Below are positions 1 to 8,856 of a stretch of 64,000 nucleotides of DNA, piece by piece (the stretch's first letter is position 1; the number at the start of each line of letters is the position of its first letter). Source of the stretch: Methylobacterium pseudosasicola (lineage in GTDB: Bacteria; Pseudomonadota; Alphaproteobacteria; Rhizobiales; Beijerinckiaceae); the NCBI RefSeq assembly GCF_900114535.1, contig NZ_FOTK01000026.1, positions 1 to 64,000 of the forward strand. Direction: 5' to 3'. Both the position numbers and the translations under genes were made by a program. The notes below the pieces were generated by a model, which was not told where the DNA came from, did not search any database, and was given only the letters and a program-made list of their open reading frames with translations.

Positions 1-503
1 AGCTCAAACAGATGCTGGAGGCGGGATCCAAGCAGAACATCGTTCAGCAGAAGCGGTTGGACGAAGTATTTGATCTAATCGGCATCAGGCCCGATCCCAA
101 AAAAGATCCAGCCATGCAGGGCATCTGCGATCTCAACGAAGCAGAAATAGCCAAGCACAGGAACGCCGTCGACCGCGATCTCATCAACATTGAGTACGGT
201 CAAGTTGCGGCGCATTTCTACATCGCCCGGTATGGGACGCTACGTAGTGCTGCGCACGCGCTCGGGCACGCCAAAGCCGCCAAGCTTTTAGATCGTACGC
301 TTGTCGAGACCCGCGCGATCGATCGGGCCTTCACACAGCTCTACGATCATCTACTGACACGCCGCACCTCGACCCGCTATCCGGACGAGACCGCGCTCGC
401 CACCACGGCGTACATGCACCCCCGCCTTACGGTTGGGCTAGCGCTGGGCGGTATGTTGGTCGCGGTCGCGCTCTCGGAAGCCGGGCGATCCAAGCGACGC
501 TGA
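1..503 (+). CDS. DUF892 (YciE/YciF-like) ferritin-like protein, 5' truncated by window edge
   Basis: The reading frame is already open at base 3, so the true start lies outside the window. The visible part has the DUF892 signature of a T/V-x-Q-x-x-R-L-x-x-V-F helix near the start, a DPAMQGI-like loop, and a long second helix. DUF892 proteins are small helical-bundle proteins linked to stress responses, with no firmly known reaction. A hydrophobic C-terminal stretch (about residues 138-155 of the fragment) is unusual for the family and could be a membrane anchor. No neighbour in the window shares its function. Confident in the family, not in a role. Confidence 0.75.
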   Translation, partial: LKQMLEAGSKQNIVQQKRLDEVFDLIGIRPDPKKDPAMQGICDLNEAEIAKHRNAVDRDLINIEYGQVAAHFYIARYGTLRSAAHALGHAKAAKLLDRTLVETRAIDRAFTQLYDHLLTRRTSTRYPDETALATTAYMHPRLTVGLALGGMLVAVALSEAGRSKRR

Positions 504-574
504 CGGGTGGACGCAGCATGGCTCTTATGTGGGGCCTGCTGCCGTCTGCTTCAGGGGACGGGCGAATATATTTC

Positions 575-720
575 GAATGGCCGGGTTGGGTCGGTAGGAG
601 GCCGTCCGCTTTTGCAGCGGGTGTGCTCCGAAGCGGTCATTCTGCTTTCGGCCAGCTCCGGTCGCGTTGGCGGGCGCCTCTGAACGGCTGGGTTGGGTGG
701 AAAGCTGTATGTCCGCTTTC
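575..720. repeat. two copies of a 39-bp intergenic repeat
   Basis: Bases 575-613 and 682-720 align over 39 positions without gaps, sharing a GGGTTGGGT core and a GTCCGCTTT end about 20 bases later. The 377-base gap between the flanking genes (504-880) otherwise shows no convincing gene. Its right part turns AT-rich and may hold a promoter. Similar dispersed intergenic motifs occur in alphaproteobacterial genomes as far as I recall; I cannot count genome copies here. Confidence 0.55.
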
Positions 721-880
721 TGCTGCCGAAATCATGAAGCGGACGTCTTGCGCTCGGCGTGTCATTATTGCTATCAGCATAATATTTGATAATTATGGCC
801 TCATAAGAAAAGACATTTCTAAATTAAACAGCAATTGTCCTGGAATATTGTGCTCAGACAAAAGCCATAGCGTGCAAATC

Positions 881-1207
881 TCAGCTATCTGATCGAGGCG
901 ATTGGCTGACGATTTTTATAAGACAAGCTTGCTTTGGCTGAGATTGGGCGCGTCGCCAACGGTTCTTCGAGCGTCGCCCCGAACCTGAATGCTCGGCCAA
1001 TCCTCGGCGCGCAAGCTCACTGCAGACGGCGCAAATGTCGTTGATGGGGTCCGAACTGGGGCGGCCGGACCGGATCTTTATTACCGACGCGCTCATGAAC
1101 TCGTCATCCAGGACGGCCAACACCGTGCGTTCGTCCACCGTGAGTGGACGCTCGACGCCCTCTCCATCGACAAGTTGATCCATGGTAACGCGTGGCATCG
1201 CTGGCAT
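881..1207 (-). CDS. hypothetical protein, possible winged-helix fold
   Basis: A 108-residue reading frame lying 6 bases downstream of the broken amidohydrolase gene and on the same strand. Residues about 22-85 alternate helix-like segments and end in a basic patch (SGRRSKNRWRR), which could be a small DNA-binding fold. I do not recognise the family. The start is uncertain because two further methionines lie within the first nine residues. It may be a short genuine gene or a chance frame in a GC-rich stretch. Confidence 0.35.
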   Translation of the reverse strand: MPAMPRVTMDQLVDGEGVERPLTVDERTVLAVLDDEFMSASVIKIRSGRPSSDPINDICAVCSELARRGLAEHSGSGRRSKNRWRRAQSQPKQACLIKIVSQSPRSDS

Positions 1208-1213
1208 GCCCAG

Positions 1214-2173
1214 CTACGTCACCGACGGGAAGTCGTACAACTCGGCTGGGTTCTGAATGAGGATGCGCCTTCGCACGCCCTCATCCGGCGCCCAGACTCT
1301 AAGAAGATCGAACAGTTGCGCGTCGTCGGGTTTGGTCGTCTCGGTCGCATGGGGCCAGTCGCTGCCCCAGACCATCCGCTCCGGCGCAATCCGCACCAAT
1401 TCCCGCGCGACGGCGGATGCATCGGGGTAGTCCGGTCCGCCCTGTCGGGTGTTCAGGTAGGGGCCGGACAGCTTGATCCACGTTTTGCCGCGACCAAGGA
1501 GGCAGGACAGCGTGGCGAAGCTCGGATCCTCGACGCCGCCGGGTTGGGCCACGCGGCCCATGTGATCGAATGCGATCCGTACGGGAAGCCGCGCAAGGAG
1601 AGACTCGGCCTCCACCATCGCGCGGCCCGGCATATGGAACTAGATATGCCAGCCGAACGGCTTGATGCGCGCGGCGAGCGGCTCCGCCATATCGAGGGAT
1701 GTGGCCCCAGCCTGGACGAGATTGAAGCGGATGCCTCGGATCCCGAGGCCGTGCAGGCGCTGTAGTTCCGCATCGGTGACAGCGGTGTCGACGACGGCGA
1801 CGCCACGCGCACCGGCGCCCATCTCGGCCATGCCTGCCAGCGTGACCTGGTTGTTCGTACCGTAAGCCGAGGGCGTGACGACGACGTTCCGCTGAAGTCC
1901 CAACCGGCGTTGAATTTTCCGGTAGTCGTCGGGGAATGCATCCGGGTGGAGTACGGGAGCCCCTGGAACCGTGGCTACCCGCTTGTCGAAGTAGTGCATG
2001 TGACAGTCGGTGACACCGGCAATCACCGGGGTACGCGGGGGCTCGGAGCCAGCCGAGTACGGGTAGCTGTCGGCGGCCGAGGCTTCTTGTGGGAGTGCCG
2101 CGCTGAGCGCGAGACCGGTCCCGAACATAAGCAGGTTACGGCGGCCTGCATCGACCCTGAAGGATTGGGACAT
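1214..2173 (-). pseudogene. Tat-exported amidohydrolase (COG3618-type), broken by an in-frame amber codon
   Basis: One frame encodes a TIM-barrel amidohydrolase related to 2-pyrone-4,6-dicarboxylate hydrolases, but TAG at 1640-1642 splits it into 177 and about 142 residues. Homology continues in the same frame on both sides. The first part has a twin-arginine signal (GRRNLLM, residues 10-16), an A-x-A cleavage site near residue 33 and the metal motif DCHMHYFD. The second has FDHMGR and WGSDWPH. The residues around the stop suggest a CAG glutamine codon changed to TAG. It sits directly downstream of the DUF1932 dehydrogenase and was probably co-transcribed with it. Without suppression no full enzyme would be made. 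Confidence 0.8.
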
Positions 2174-2217
2174 AATCGGGTACCTTGACTTCGATTAATT
2201 GCGGATGGGCTGAGCGG

Positions 2218-3117
2218 CTACCGGGCGGCGACGCTTGCCTGGATCGCATCAATCGCTGCCCGGAAGTCCGGCGGCTCGATGCCGTTGAGCTTCTCCTTCA
2301 GCCCCAGGCTGTCCTTCCAGCGCAGGCGGGCCACGACGGCGCGCGCCATCACCGGATCGACGCCGGCATCCGCCACGGCTTCGGCGGACATCTCCAGCTC
2401 CTCGGCACGGCGTTTGGCGTGGATCACGCCGGACGGAATCAGTGCCTCGACGGTGTCCATCCAGGGTCGCGCCAGCGTTTTGCAGGCCGATGCCAGCACG
2501 ATCTCGTCGACCCCATAGTGCCGCGCGGCGAGCAGCATCTCGTCGGTCAGCGCCTCAATGCCCTTGATCAGGACCGAGCGCAGGATCTTGATACCCGACG
2601 CCGTGCCTAGCTTCTCGCCGACGAAGCTCAGGTTCATGCCGAAGGGGTTGAGGAGATCACGAACGCGCTCACCGGCCGCGCCGCTGACGAGGATGGGCAT
2701 GGCGTAGCCGTTCTTCGGCGTACCCTCGATGGAGCCATCGCCCAAGACAGCGCCGCTGCCGGCTAGCTGCTCTGCGACGCCGGCCTTGATCTTGGGCGTC
2801 GCCGAAGCGAAGTCGATGAAGGTGTGCCGGTCACTGAGGCAGCCGACGAAGGCCGTGGCGCTGTCGAGGGAGGCCGAGCCCGGCGTGACGCTGACGATCA
2901 GGTCGGCCGCATCCGCCAGTTCCTGGTTCGAGCGCACAAGGGCAACACCGGCGGTCTGCGCCCGCTGCTGGATCAGGTCGGCATAGGGGCCGTCGTAGGC
3001 ATATTTGTCGTAGGCCGTAACATACTGCAGGCCGGCGTCACGGAGACCGCGTCCCAGGGTGCTTCCGATCTCGCCGTAGCCAACGAGCCCGAGCCGAAAC
3101 TGGTGTTGCGTCGTCAT
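2218..3117 (-). CDS. NAD(P)-dependent oxidoreductase with DUF1932 C-terminal domain
   Basis: About 299 residues. The N-terminus holds a Rossmann fold with GLVGYGEIGS as the dinucleotide-binding loop. The middle carries the DGSIEGTP region and a lysine helix typical of beta-hydroxyacid dehydrogenases, and the C-terminus matches DUF1932, the 6-phosphogluconate-dehydrogenase-like helical domain. The start at 3117 is chosen because GGAGGAGA lies just upstream; an in-frame ATG at 3138 has no comparable site. Such enzymes oxidise or reduce hydroxy acids, but the substrate is unknown. It lies between the ydiJ-like gene and the amidohydrolase on one strand, so all three probably form a transcription unit for hydroxy-acid catabolism. 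Confidence 0.8.
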   Translation of the reverse strand: MTTQHQFRLGLVGYGEIGSTLGRGLRDAGLQYVTAYDKYAYDGPYADLIQQRAQTAGVALVRSNQELADAADLIVSVTPGSASLDSATAFVGCLSDRHTFIDFASATPKIKAGVAEQLAGSGAVLGDGSIEGTPKNGYAMPILVSGAAGERVRDLLNPFGMNLSFVGEKLGTASGIKILRSVLIKGIEALTDEMLLAARHYGVDEIVLASACKTLARPWMDTVEALIPSGVIHAKRRAEELEMSAEAVADAGVDPVMARAVVARLRWKDSLGLKEKLNGIEPPDFRAAIDAIQASVAAR

Positions 3118-3176
3118 AACTCTCTCCTCCCGTTCCACAATGCTTTGTTGCTTCGGGTCTGCTTTTGCGCGGTTCT

Positions 3177-6100
3177 TCAGGCAGCCGCGCGTTCAGAGAC
3201 GCCGACCTTTGTCACGACGTCGAGCAGTGCCTCTACCGGATGAGCCAACCTGACGCCGTCGATCAGCTTGACCTGCGACCGGCAGGAATACCCGTCGGCC
3301 AGCAAGCTGCCGGAGGTGCCGGCGCGGCCGACATGGCTGGCCCAGCTGAGCCCGTAGATGTGCTCCGACATCGCCCGGTGCTCGCTCTCGTGGCCGTAGG
3401 TCCCGGCCATGCCGCAACAGCCCGACGGCAGGATGGTGAGACGGTGGCCCAGACGAGCGAACACCGCTTGCCAGTCGCGCAGGCCGGCGGTCGCGGTGGT
3501 CCGCTCGGTGCAATGGGGCAGCAGCTGGAACTCGGTCGGCATGCCCGTTGACGGCCGTCGCTCAAGGTGCCGGGCCAGCCATTCCTGAACGAGCTGGACC
3601 CGCGGCGCCCGGTCGACGCCGAGCGTACCGACATACTCGGCCCGGTAGGTCAGGGTCATCGACGGATCGAGGCCGACGAGGTCGACCCCGGTCTCGGCCA
3701 GGGACCGCAGCATCGCGGCGTTGCGACGGGCCTGGCGCTCGAAGGCACCCAGGAAGCCGTGGACGTGCAAGGGTTTGCCGTTGGGCAGGAAGGGGGCCAG
3801 CCACGGCCGGAAGCCGAGCCGGCCCAGCAGGTCGAGCAGCGCGAGGACCAACGGCGCCTCGTAGTGGGTTGTGAACGCGTCCTGGACCACCACCACGCTG
3901 CGCGCGCGCTCCTCGGGTGGCAGCCCACGGAGGGCTTCCGGGCCCGCCACCTCGACTCCCCTGCGCCGGGTCTCCGCGACCAAGTCGAGACCGGACAAGG
4001 CCGGCATGGCGGTCAGGCCGAACGCGTGCGCCAGTCGCGCCCCGGCGCGCGAGCCGGTGAGAGCGTTGGCGAGACGGGGGGAGCGGGCGGCGAGCGGGAG
4101 GAGCCGTTCGATCAGTCCGACGACGTGGTCGCGCGGGCGACGCAGGTAGCGGCCGTGATAGAGTTCGAGGAACTTCGCCCGGAAGGTCGGCACGTCGACC
4201 TTGATCGGGCATTGGCCGACGCAGGACTTGCACGCCAGGCAGCCGTCCATTGCCTCCTTGACGGCGTGCGAGAAGTCCGGCTCTCGCGACAGGCTGGCCC
4301 GTAGCCTGGGCGTGAACGCGAGCCAGCCGCGGCTGCGCCGCTGACGCAGGCTCTCGTCGAGAGGGTCGACCCCCTCGGCGGCCAGCCGCCGCAGCCACTC
4401 GCGCATCAGCTGCGCCCGGCCCTTCGGGGAGTGTCGCCGCTCGCGCGTGCCCTTCCAGGACGGACACATCGCGTCGTCCGGGTCGTAGTTGTAGCAAGCT
4501 CCGTTGCCGTTGCAGTGCAGCGCCTCGTCGAACCCCGCCCGCACCGCGGCCGGGATGGTCCGGTCGAACCCGCCCTTGGTCGGCACTCCGTCGACGGTGA
4601 GAAGTTTTGCGCCTTCCGGGGCTGCGATCTTGCCGGGATTGAACTGGTTGCGCGGGTCGAAGGCGAGCTTGATCCGTTGCAGGGCGGGGTAGAGCGGCCC
4701 GAACACCTGCGGCGAGAACTCGGAGCGCACGCCCTTGCCATGCTCGCCCCAGAGCACCCCTCCGTATTTCCGGGTCAGGGCGACGACCTCCTCGGTGATC
4801 TCCCGGACCAGCGCCTCGGCCCCCTCCGCCTTCATGTCGATGGCGGGCCGCACGTGCAGCACACCGGCATCGACGTGACCGAACATGCCGTAGACGAGAC
4901 CGCGCCGGTCGAGGGCGGCGCGGAACTCGGCGATGTAATCGGCGAGGTTCTCGGGCGGGACGGCGGTGTCCTCGACAAATGGGATCGGCCGCGCGTCGCC
5001 CTGCATGTTGCCGAGCAGGCCGACCGCCTTCTTGCGCATGCCCCAGATCCGGGTGACCGCGTCGGTCGCCTCCGGCGGAGCTACCCGCACGCCGTCTCCC
5101 TCGGCCTCGTCGCCGTCCTCGGCGAGACGCTGGCTGCCCTGGGCGCCGGCTCCGAAGGCGCGAGCCGCATCCTCCCGAACTGACACCGGATCGGCCGCGG
5201 CCTCGCGCGCCACGGTGAAGCCGCGGCGGCCCCCGGTCCGGCCGTCACGGGCCAGCCTGTCGGTGACGGCGGCGAGCCGCGCGTCGAGGTCCGCCCCGGT
5301 ATCGGCCAACAGCTCAACCAGGTTGACGCCCTCGGCCGGGCCCTCGGGATCGTCGGGGAAGTAGGCGCTGACCTCGGGCCAGACGATGTCGCCGCGGGCG
5401 AGCGCAAAGACCCACGAGTCCACGGTCTCGATGGAGGCCGCGCCAAGGTCGACAAGCGCGCGGGCATCCCGGAGAGCCGCGTCGAAGCTGTCGTAGCGGA
5501 CGTTGATGAGGGCGGCGTGGCGCGGGATCGGCAGCACGGACAGCTCGGCCTCGGCGATCAGGCCGAGGGTGCCTTCCGAGCCGCACAGCACCGCGTTGAG
5601 GTCGAACAGACCCCCATCGTCGCGCACGTGGGCGAGGTCGTAGCCGGTAAGGCAGCGATTGAGCTTGGGGAACCGTTCCGCGATCAGGGCCGCCTCGGTC
5701 GTAACGACTTCGTCGACGACCCGATGGATCTCGCCGACGCGGTCCGTCCGGGCTGCCGCAGCGGCGAGGTCGTTCGCCGCGAGGGGCGCCGAGGTCCAAA
5801 CGGTCCCGTCGCTCAGAACCATCGTCAGGGCGCGCACGTGGTCCCGGGTCTTGCCGTAGATGCAGGAGCCCTGGCCACAGGCGTCGGTGGAAATCATTCC
5901 GCCGATGGTGGCGCGGTTGGAGGTCGAGAGTTCCGGCGCGAAGAATAACCCGTACGGCTTCAGTGCCGCGTTGAGCTGGTCCTTCACCACGCCCGGCTCG
6001 ACGCGCACGGTGCGCCGCCCCGGGTCGATCTCCAGGATGCGGTTCATGTGCCGGGAGACGTCGACCAGGAGGCCGCCCGAGAGCGACTGGCCGTTGGTGC

Positions 6101-6365
6101 CCGTGCCGCCGCCGCGCGGCGAGATCTGGATTGTGGCAAAGCGCGGCTCGTCGAGGAGCTTGCCGATGCGTACCAGGTCGTCGCGGTTCCGGGGGAAGGC
6201 GATGGCAATCGGTTGAATCTGATAGATCGAGTTGTCGGTGGACAGCACGGTCCGGTCGGCGGCGCCGGCAGATAGGTCGCCCGCGAAGCCGCGGACCCGC
6301 AGCTCGGCGAGGAAGGCAGCGTAGAGGGGCGCTGGGGCCGGCAGGTCGGTCAGGGCGGGGATCAT
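3177..6365 (-). CDS. ydiJ: FAD-linked oxidase / Fe-S dehydrogenase of the YdiJ (D-2-hydroxyglutarate dehydrogenase) type
   Basis: About 1062 residues, colinear with E. coli YdiJ as I remember it. The N-terminal FAD-binding domain has SPRGGGTGTNGQ and LSTSNRATIGGM. The middle contains the FAD-oxidase C-terminal domain with GMFGHVDAGVLHVRP and GEHGKG. The C-terminus has ferredoxin-like cysteine clusters (CNGNGACYN and CLACKSCVGQCP) and a CCG-type module (GCCGMAGTYGHE). The family oxidises D-2-hydroxy acids and passes electrons to the respiratory chain. A roughly 45-residue acidic insertion precedes the GMRKKAVG segment. ATG at 6365 matches family N-termini (MIP...); an in-frame ATG at 6386 is an alternative. 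The MFS gene upstream suggests uptake followed by oxidation. Confidence 0.88.
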   Translation of the reverse strand: MIPALTDLPAPAPLYAAFLAELRVRGFAGDLSAGAADRTVLSTDNSIYQIQPIAIAFPRNRDDLVRIGKLLDEPRFATIQISPRGGGTGTNGQSLSGGLLVDVSRHMNRILEIDPGRRTVRVEPGVVKDQLNAALKPYGLFFAPELSTSNRATIGGMISTDACGQGSCIYGKTRDHVRALTMVLSDGTVWTSAPLAANDLAAAAARTDRVGEIHRVVDEVVTTEAALIAERFPKLNRCLTGYDLAHVRDDGGLFDLNAVLCGSEGTLGLIAEAELSVLPIPRHAALINVRYDSFDAALRDARALVDLGAASIETVDSWVFALARGDIVWPEVSAYFPDDPEGPAEGVNLVELLADTGADLDARLAAVTDRLARDGRTGGRRGFTVAREAAADPVSVREDAARAFGAGAQGSQRLAEDGDEAEGDGVRVAPPEATDAVTRIWGMRKKAVGLLGNMQGDARPIPFVEDTAVPPENLADYIAEFRAALDRRGLVYGMFGHVDAGVLHVRPAIDMKAEGAEALVREITEEVVALTRKYGGVLWGEHGKGVRSEFSPQVFGPLYPALQRIKLAFDPRNQFNPGKIAAPEGAKLLTVDGVPTKGGFDRTIPAAVRAGFDEALHCNGNGACYNYDPDDAMCPSWKGTRERRHSPKGRAQLMREWLRRLAAEGVDPLDESLRQRRSRGWLAFTPRLRASLSREPDFSHAVKEAMDGCLACKSCVGQCPIKVDVPTFRAKFLELYHGRYLRRPRDHVVGLIERLLPLAARSPRLANALTGSRAGARLAHAFGLTAMPALSGLDLVAETRRRGVEVAGPEALRGLPPEERARSVVVVQDAFTTHYEAPLVLALLDLLGRLGFRPWLAPFLPNGKPLHVHGFLGAFERQARRNAAMLRSLAETGVDLVGLDPSMTLTYRAEYVGTLGVDRAPRVQLVQEWLARHLERRPSTGMPTEFQLLPHCTERTTATAGLRDWQAVFARLGHRLTILPSGCCGMAGTYGHESEHRAMSEHIYGLSWASHVGRAGTSGSLLADGYSCRSQVKLIDGVRLAHPVEALLDVVTKVGVSERAAA

Positions 6366-6457
6366 GGCGTGCTCGTGAAGGCGCATGCCGGGAGAGGCGG
6401 GCCGGGGGCGGCTCCGCCGCAAGGACGGCGGCGGTGCCTGTCTGCGCAGGCCGGCGC

Positions 6458-7834
6458 CTAGGGGTTCGTGGCCTGGGCGTCGCGTTCGACCGGCTCGATG
6501 ACCAGCAGCATCACCGCCAGCGCCAGGAGCGACGACGCGCCGAGGAACAGGAAGACGGCATCCCAGCTGTAGGCATCGAGGAGCAGCCCAGTCACGAAGG
6601 GAAACAGCGCGCCTCCGGCCTGGCCGCCGGTGTTCACCACCGACACGGCCAGCGGATAGGCGTCCTTCGTCGTCAGACCGGCCGGGTAGACCGTGAAGGA
6701 GGAGTAGCCCACGTTCAGCAGGAAACCGGTGAGGAACAGCAGAAATGCGAGCGTCACCGGCTCGTTCGGCGCGTGGACGAGCGCGTACATCATGAAGACG
6801 GTCGAGACCGTGCTGATCAGGATGGTTGGCTTGCGCCGCTTGCCGACGATCCGATCGGAGAACAGGCCACCCATGATGTTGCCGAGCACACCGCCGATGA
6901 ACGGGGCGGAGGCGACGAACCCAACGCTCATCAGCGAGAAATGCTTGACGTTAGTCAGGTAGGTCGGCAGCCAGGCGAGGATGACGTTGATGATGCCGGT
7001 CATCATCAGGTAGCCGATGGCCAGTCCCCAGATATTGCCGGACGCGAACGTCTCCTTCGCGGTGGCGATGGGCCGAACCGACCGACCCCGGATGATGCGG
7101 TCGAGGCGGGCGAAGCTCCGCGCTCCGGTCGAAGCCGGCGCCGTCGATGGCGTGCGGTTGGCGGGTGCGGACGGGAGGCCACTGCCGATATGGGCCGCCT
7201 CCGCCGGGGACACGAAGCGGCTGCGGGCCGGCTCGTCGACCACCAGGAAATACCAGAGCACGGCGAAGACCAACCCCGGCAGCGCGCAGATGAAGAAGAC
7301 GTACTCCCAGCCGAGGGTGGCGATGATCAGCGCGCCGAGCGGCGGAACGATGACGGGACCGAACTTGGCGGCCGCGAGGAACAAGCCGACCGCGGTGCCC
7401 TTCTCCTGGGCGGGGAACCACCGGTTCATGGTCGAGAGCATGGTGACCGGCAGGGGCGCCTCGGCAAAGCCAAGGGCGAGCCGGTTGAGCTTCATCGCCA
7501 GCGCCGAGCCGGTCGTCCCCAGAAGTCCCGTGAACAGCGAGGTCAGGACCATGAAGATCGGGAAGACGATCCGCGTGCCGAGGCGCTTCACCAATAGGCC
7601 CGCAGGAATCTGCATGACCGAGTAGCCCACGAAGAACAGGCTGACGACTGCGCCCGCCTCCGTGTTGGTCATCGCGAACTCCTTCTTCACGAAGGGGAGC
7701 ACAATGCCGATGTTGGCCCGGTCGGCCGCCGCCAAGGTGTAGACGATGAAGATGAGCCCCATGACGACCCAGCGATATCGGGTCATCCGCTCCGTCACGG
7801 GAATCGCTCCCGCAATGGCTGCGCCTCTGGCCAT
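6458..7834 (-). CDS. MFS transporter, anion:cation symporter (ACS) type
   Basis: About 458 residues with twelve predicted membrane helices and a polar central loop (about residues 215-265) between the two six-helix halves. The ADRANIG motif in helix 1 and the PAGLLVKRLG loop after helix 2 fit the ACS family of carriers for organic acids such as sugar acids and phthalate. The start at 7834 is preceded by GGAGGAA with good spacing, so the upstream ATG at 7864 is rejected. It is the first gene of the minus-strand run toward the ydiJ-like dehydrogenase and probably imports its hydroxy-acid substrate. Confidence 0.85.
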   Translation of the reverse strand: MARGAAIAGAIPVTERMTRYRWVVMGLIFIVYTLAAADRANIGIVLPFVKKEFAMTNTEAGAVVSLFFVGYSVMQIPAGLLVKRLGTRIVFPIFMVLTSLFTGLLGTTGSALAMKLNRLALGFAEAPLPVTMLSTMNRWFPAQEKGTAVGLFLAAAKFGPVIVPPLGALIIATLGWEYVFFICALPGLVFAVLWYFLVVDEPARSRFVSPAEAAHIGSGLPSAPANRTPSTAPASTGARSFARLDRIIRGRSVRPIATAKETFASGNIWGLAIGYLMMTGIINVILAWLPTYLTNVKHFSLMSVGFVASAPFIGGVLGNIMGGLFSDRIVGKRRKPTILISTVSTVFMMYALVHAPNEPVTLAFLLFLTGFLLNVGYSSFTVYPAGLTTKDAYPLAVSVVNTGGQAGGALFPFVTGLLLDAYSWDAVFLFLGASSLLALAVMLLVIEPVERDAQATNP

Positions 7835-8056
7835 GTCCGCTTCCTCCGATAGGTCGCCTCGCATCGTTCGAGCACTTTGAATGTGCTTCAGATACTTCGG
7901 ACAGGAACGTTTAGTCGCTGCGAGGCGATAGAAAAATCGAGTTTTATCTTGTTGAATTGTCGACCAAGCCAGTTTGCGGCAATCGGTCCGGAATATCGCC
8001 GAACACTACCAATGTCGGCACGCGATAGGCCTGAGCCCTGCCGCTTGTAAGCAGCT

Positions 8057-8677
8057 TCACTTGGCGTAGGCGCCTTTGTAGGTGCCGTCGCGAACGCTCT
8101 GCAGGATTGCCTCTTCCTTGGCCTCCTGCTGCCTCACGGCGCGGATAAGTTCCTCTGCGAGGGCGGGCGGGAATGCCACGACGCCATCCTCGTCGCCCAC
8201 CACGATATCCCCCGGCTGGACGATCATCCCGCCGATCGAGACGGGCACGCCCATCTGACCGGGGCCGTTCTTGTAGGGGCCGCGGTGGATCGCTGCGCGG
8301 GCAAAGACCGGGAAATTCGAGCGTGACAGGGTGCCCGCGTCACGGATCGCACCATCGATAACCAGACCCGCCGCGCCCCGCCTTTCCGCGATTTCGGCCA
8401 TGATCTCGCCGACCAGGGCTCGGCTCGTGTCGCCGCCCCCGTCGATCACCAAGACATCACCGGGTCGGAACGCATCGAGGGCCAGGTGGATCGCACGGTT
8501 GTCGCCCGCCGCGGTTCTGACGGTGAAGGCCGGACCAACCATGGTGCCGCCCTTGTGAAACGAGCGCAGGCCTATGGCACCAGGCAACCGCTCCAAGTTG
8601 TCGCTGATGACGGCCGTCGCCACGCCCGCAAACATCTGCGCCGGGTTACCCCCGGCTGCACGCTCTCCGCCTTGCAT
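8057..8677 (-). CDS. RraA-family protein, probable 4-hydroxy-4-methyl-2-oxoglutarate / CHA aldolase type
   Basis: About 206 residues. The RraA fold is shown by GPAFTVRTAAGDN, the LVIDGGGD strand, the loop ending in DGAIRDAG with the Arg-Asp pair that binds metal and oxo-acid in class II aldolases, and a GDEDGV end motif. The family includes aldolases that cleave 4-carboxy-4-hydroxy-2-oxoadipate to pyruvate and oxaloacetate in aromatic meta-cleavage pathways, and also an RNase E inhibitor. The catabolic setting and the neighbouring PDC-hydrolase-like remnant favour an aldolase. GGGAGG before 8677 sets the start. It diverges from a GntR regulator across an operator-rich gap. Confidence 0.8.
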   Translation of the reverse strand: MQGGERAAGGNPAQMFAGVATAVISDNLERLPGAIGLRSFHKGGTMVGPAFTVRTAAGDNRAIHLALDAFRPGDVLVIDGGGDTSRALVGEIMAEIAERRGAAGLVIDGAIRDAGTLSRSNFPVFARAAIHRGPYKNGPGQMGVPVSIGGMIVQPGDIVVGDEDGVVAFPPALAEELIRAVRQQEAKEEAILQSVRDGTYKGAYAK

Positions 8678-8703
8678 TAGCGCCTCCCGCTGATTCCAGA
8701 TGC

Positions 8704-8784
8704 GTACAATAAAAGTACATTTCTGGCAAGCTATCAAGCCGTGTCGGCTCAAAGTTCGCAATCAATGTACATTTTTAGTACATT
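8704..8784. promoter_or_regulatory. twin GTAC-N7-GTAC operator sites between rraA-like gene and gntR gene
   Basis: The divergent gap holds two matching sites: GTAC at 8704 and 8715, and GTAC at 8767 and 8778. Both have exactly seven AT-rich bases between the half-sites. The second is a longer inverted repeat (AATGTAC, 8764-8770, and GTACATT, 8778-8784). The first lies about 27 bases before the rraA-like start. GntR/FadR regulators bind short palindromes of this size, so autoregulation and control of the divergent gene by the adjacent GntR protein is the simplest reading. Confidence 0.6.
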
Positions 8785-8856
8785 TTGCGGGCTTGGCTTG
8801 CCGACGGCTTCGGTCGTTCGCTAAGCTCGCGCTGCGGAGTAGAGGATCGATCAGCC

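Noticed and set aside
518..892. 124-residue plus-strand frame
   Set aside because: It runs through the two 39-bp intergenic repeats and has no protein-like pattern; it is likely chance.
6131..7597. 488-residue plus-strand frame
   Set aside because: It is antisense to the MFS and ydiJ-like genes and consists of charged low-complexity sequence.
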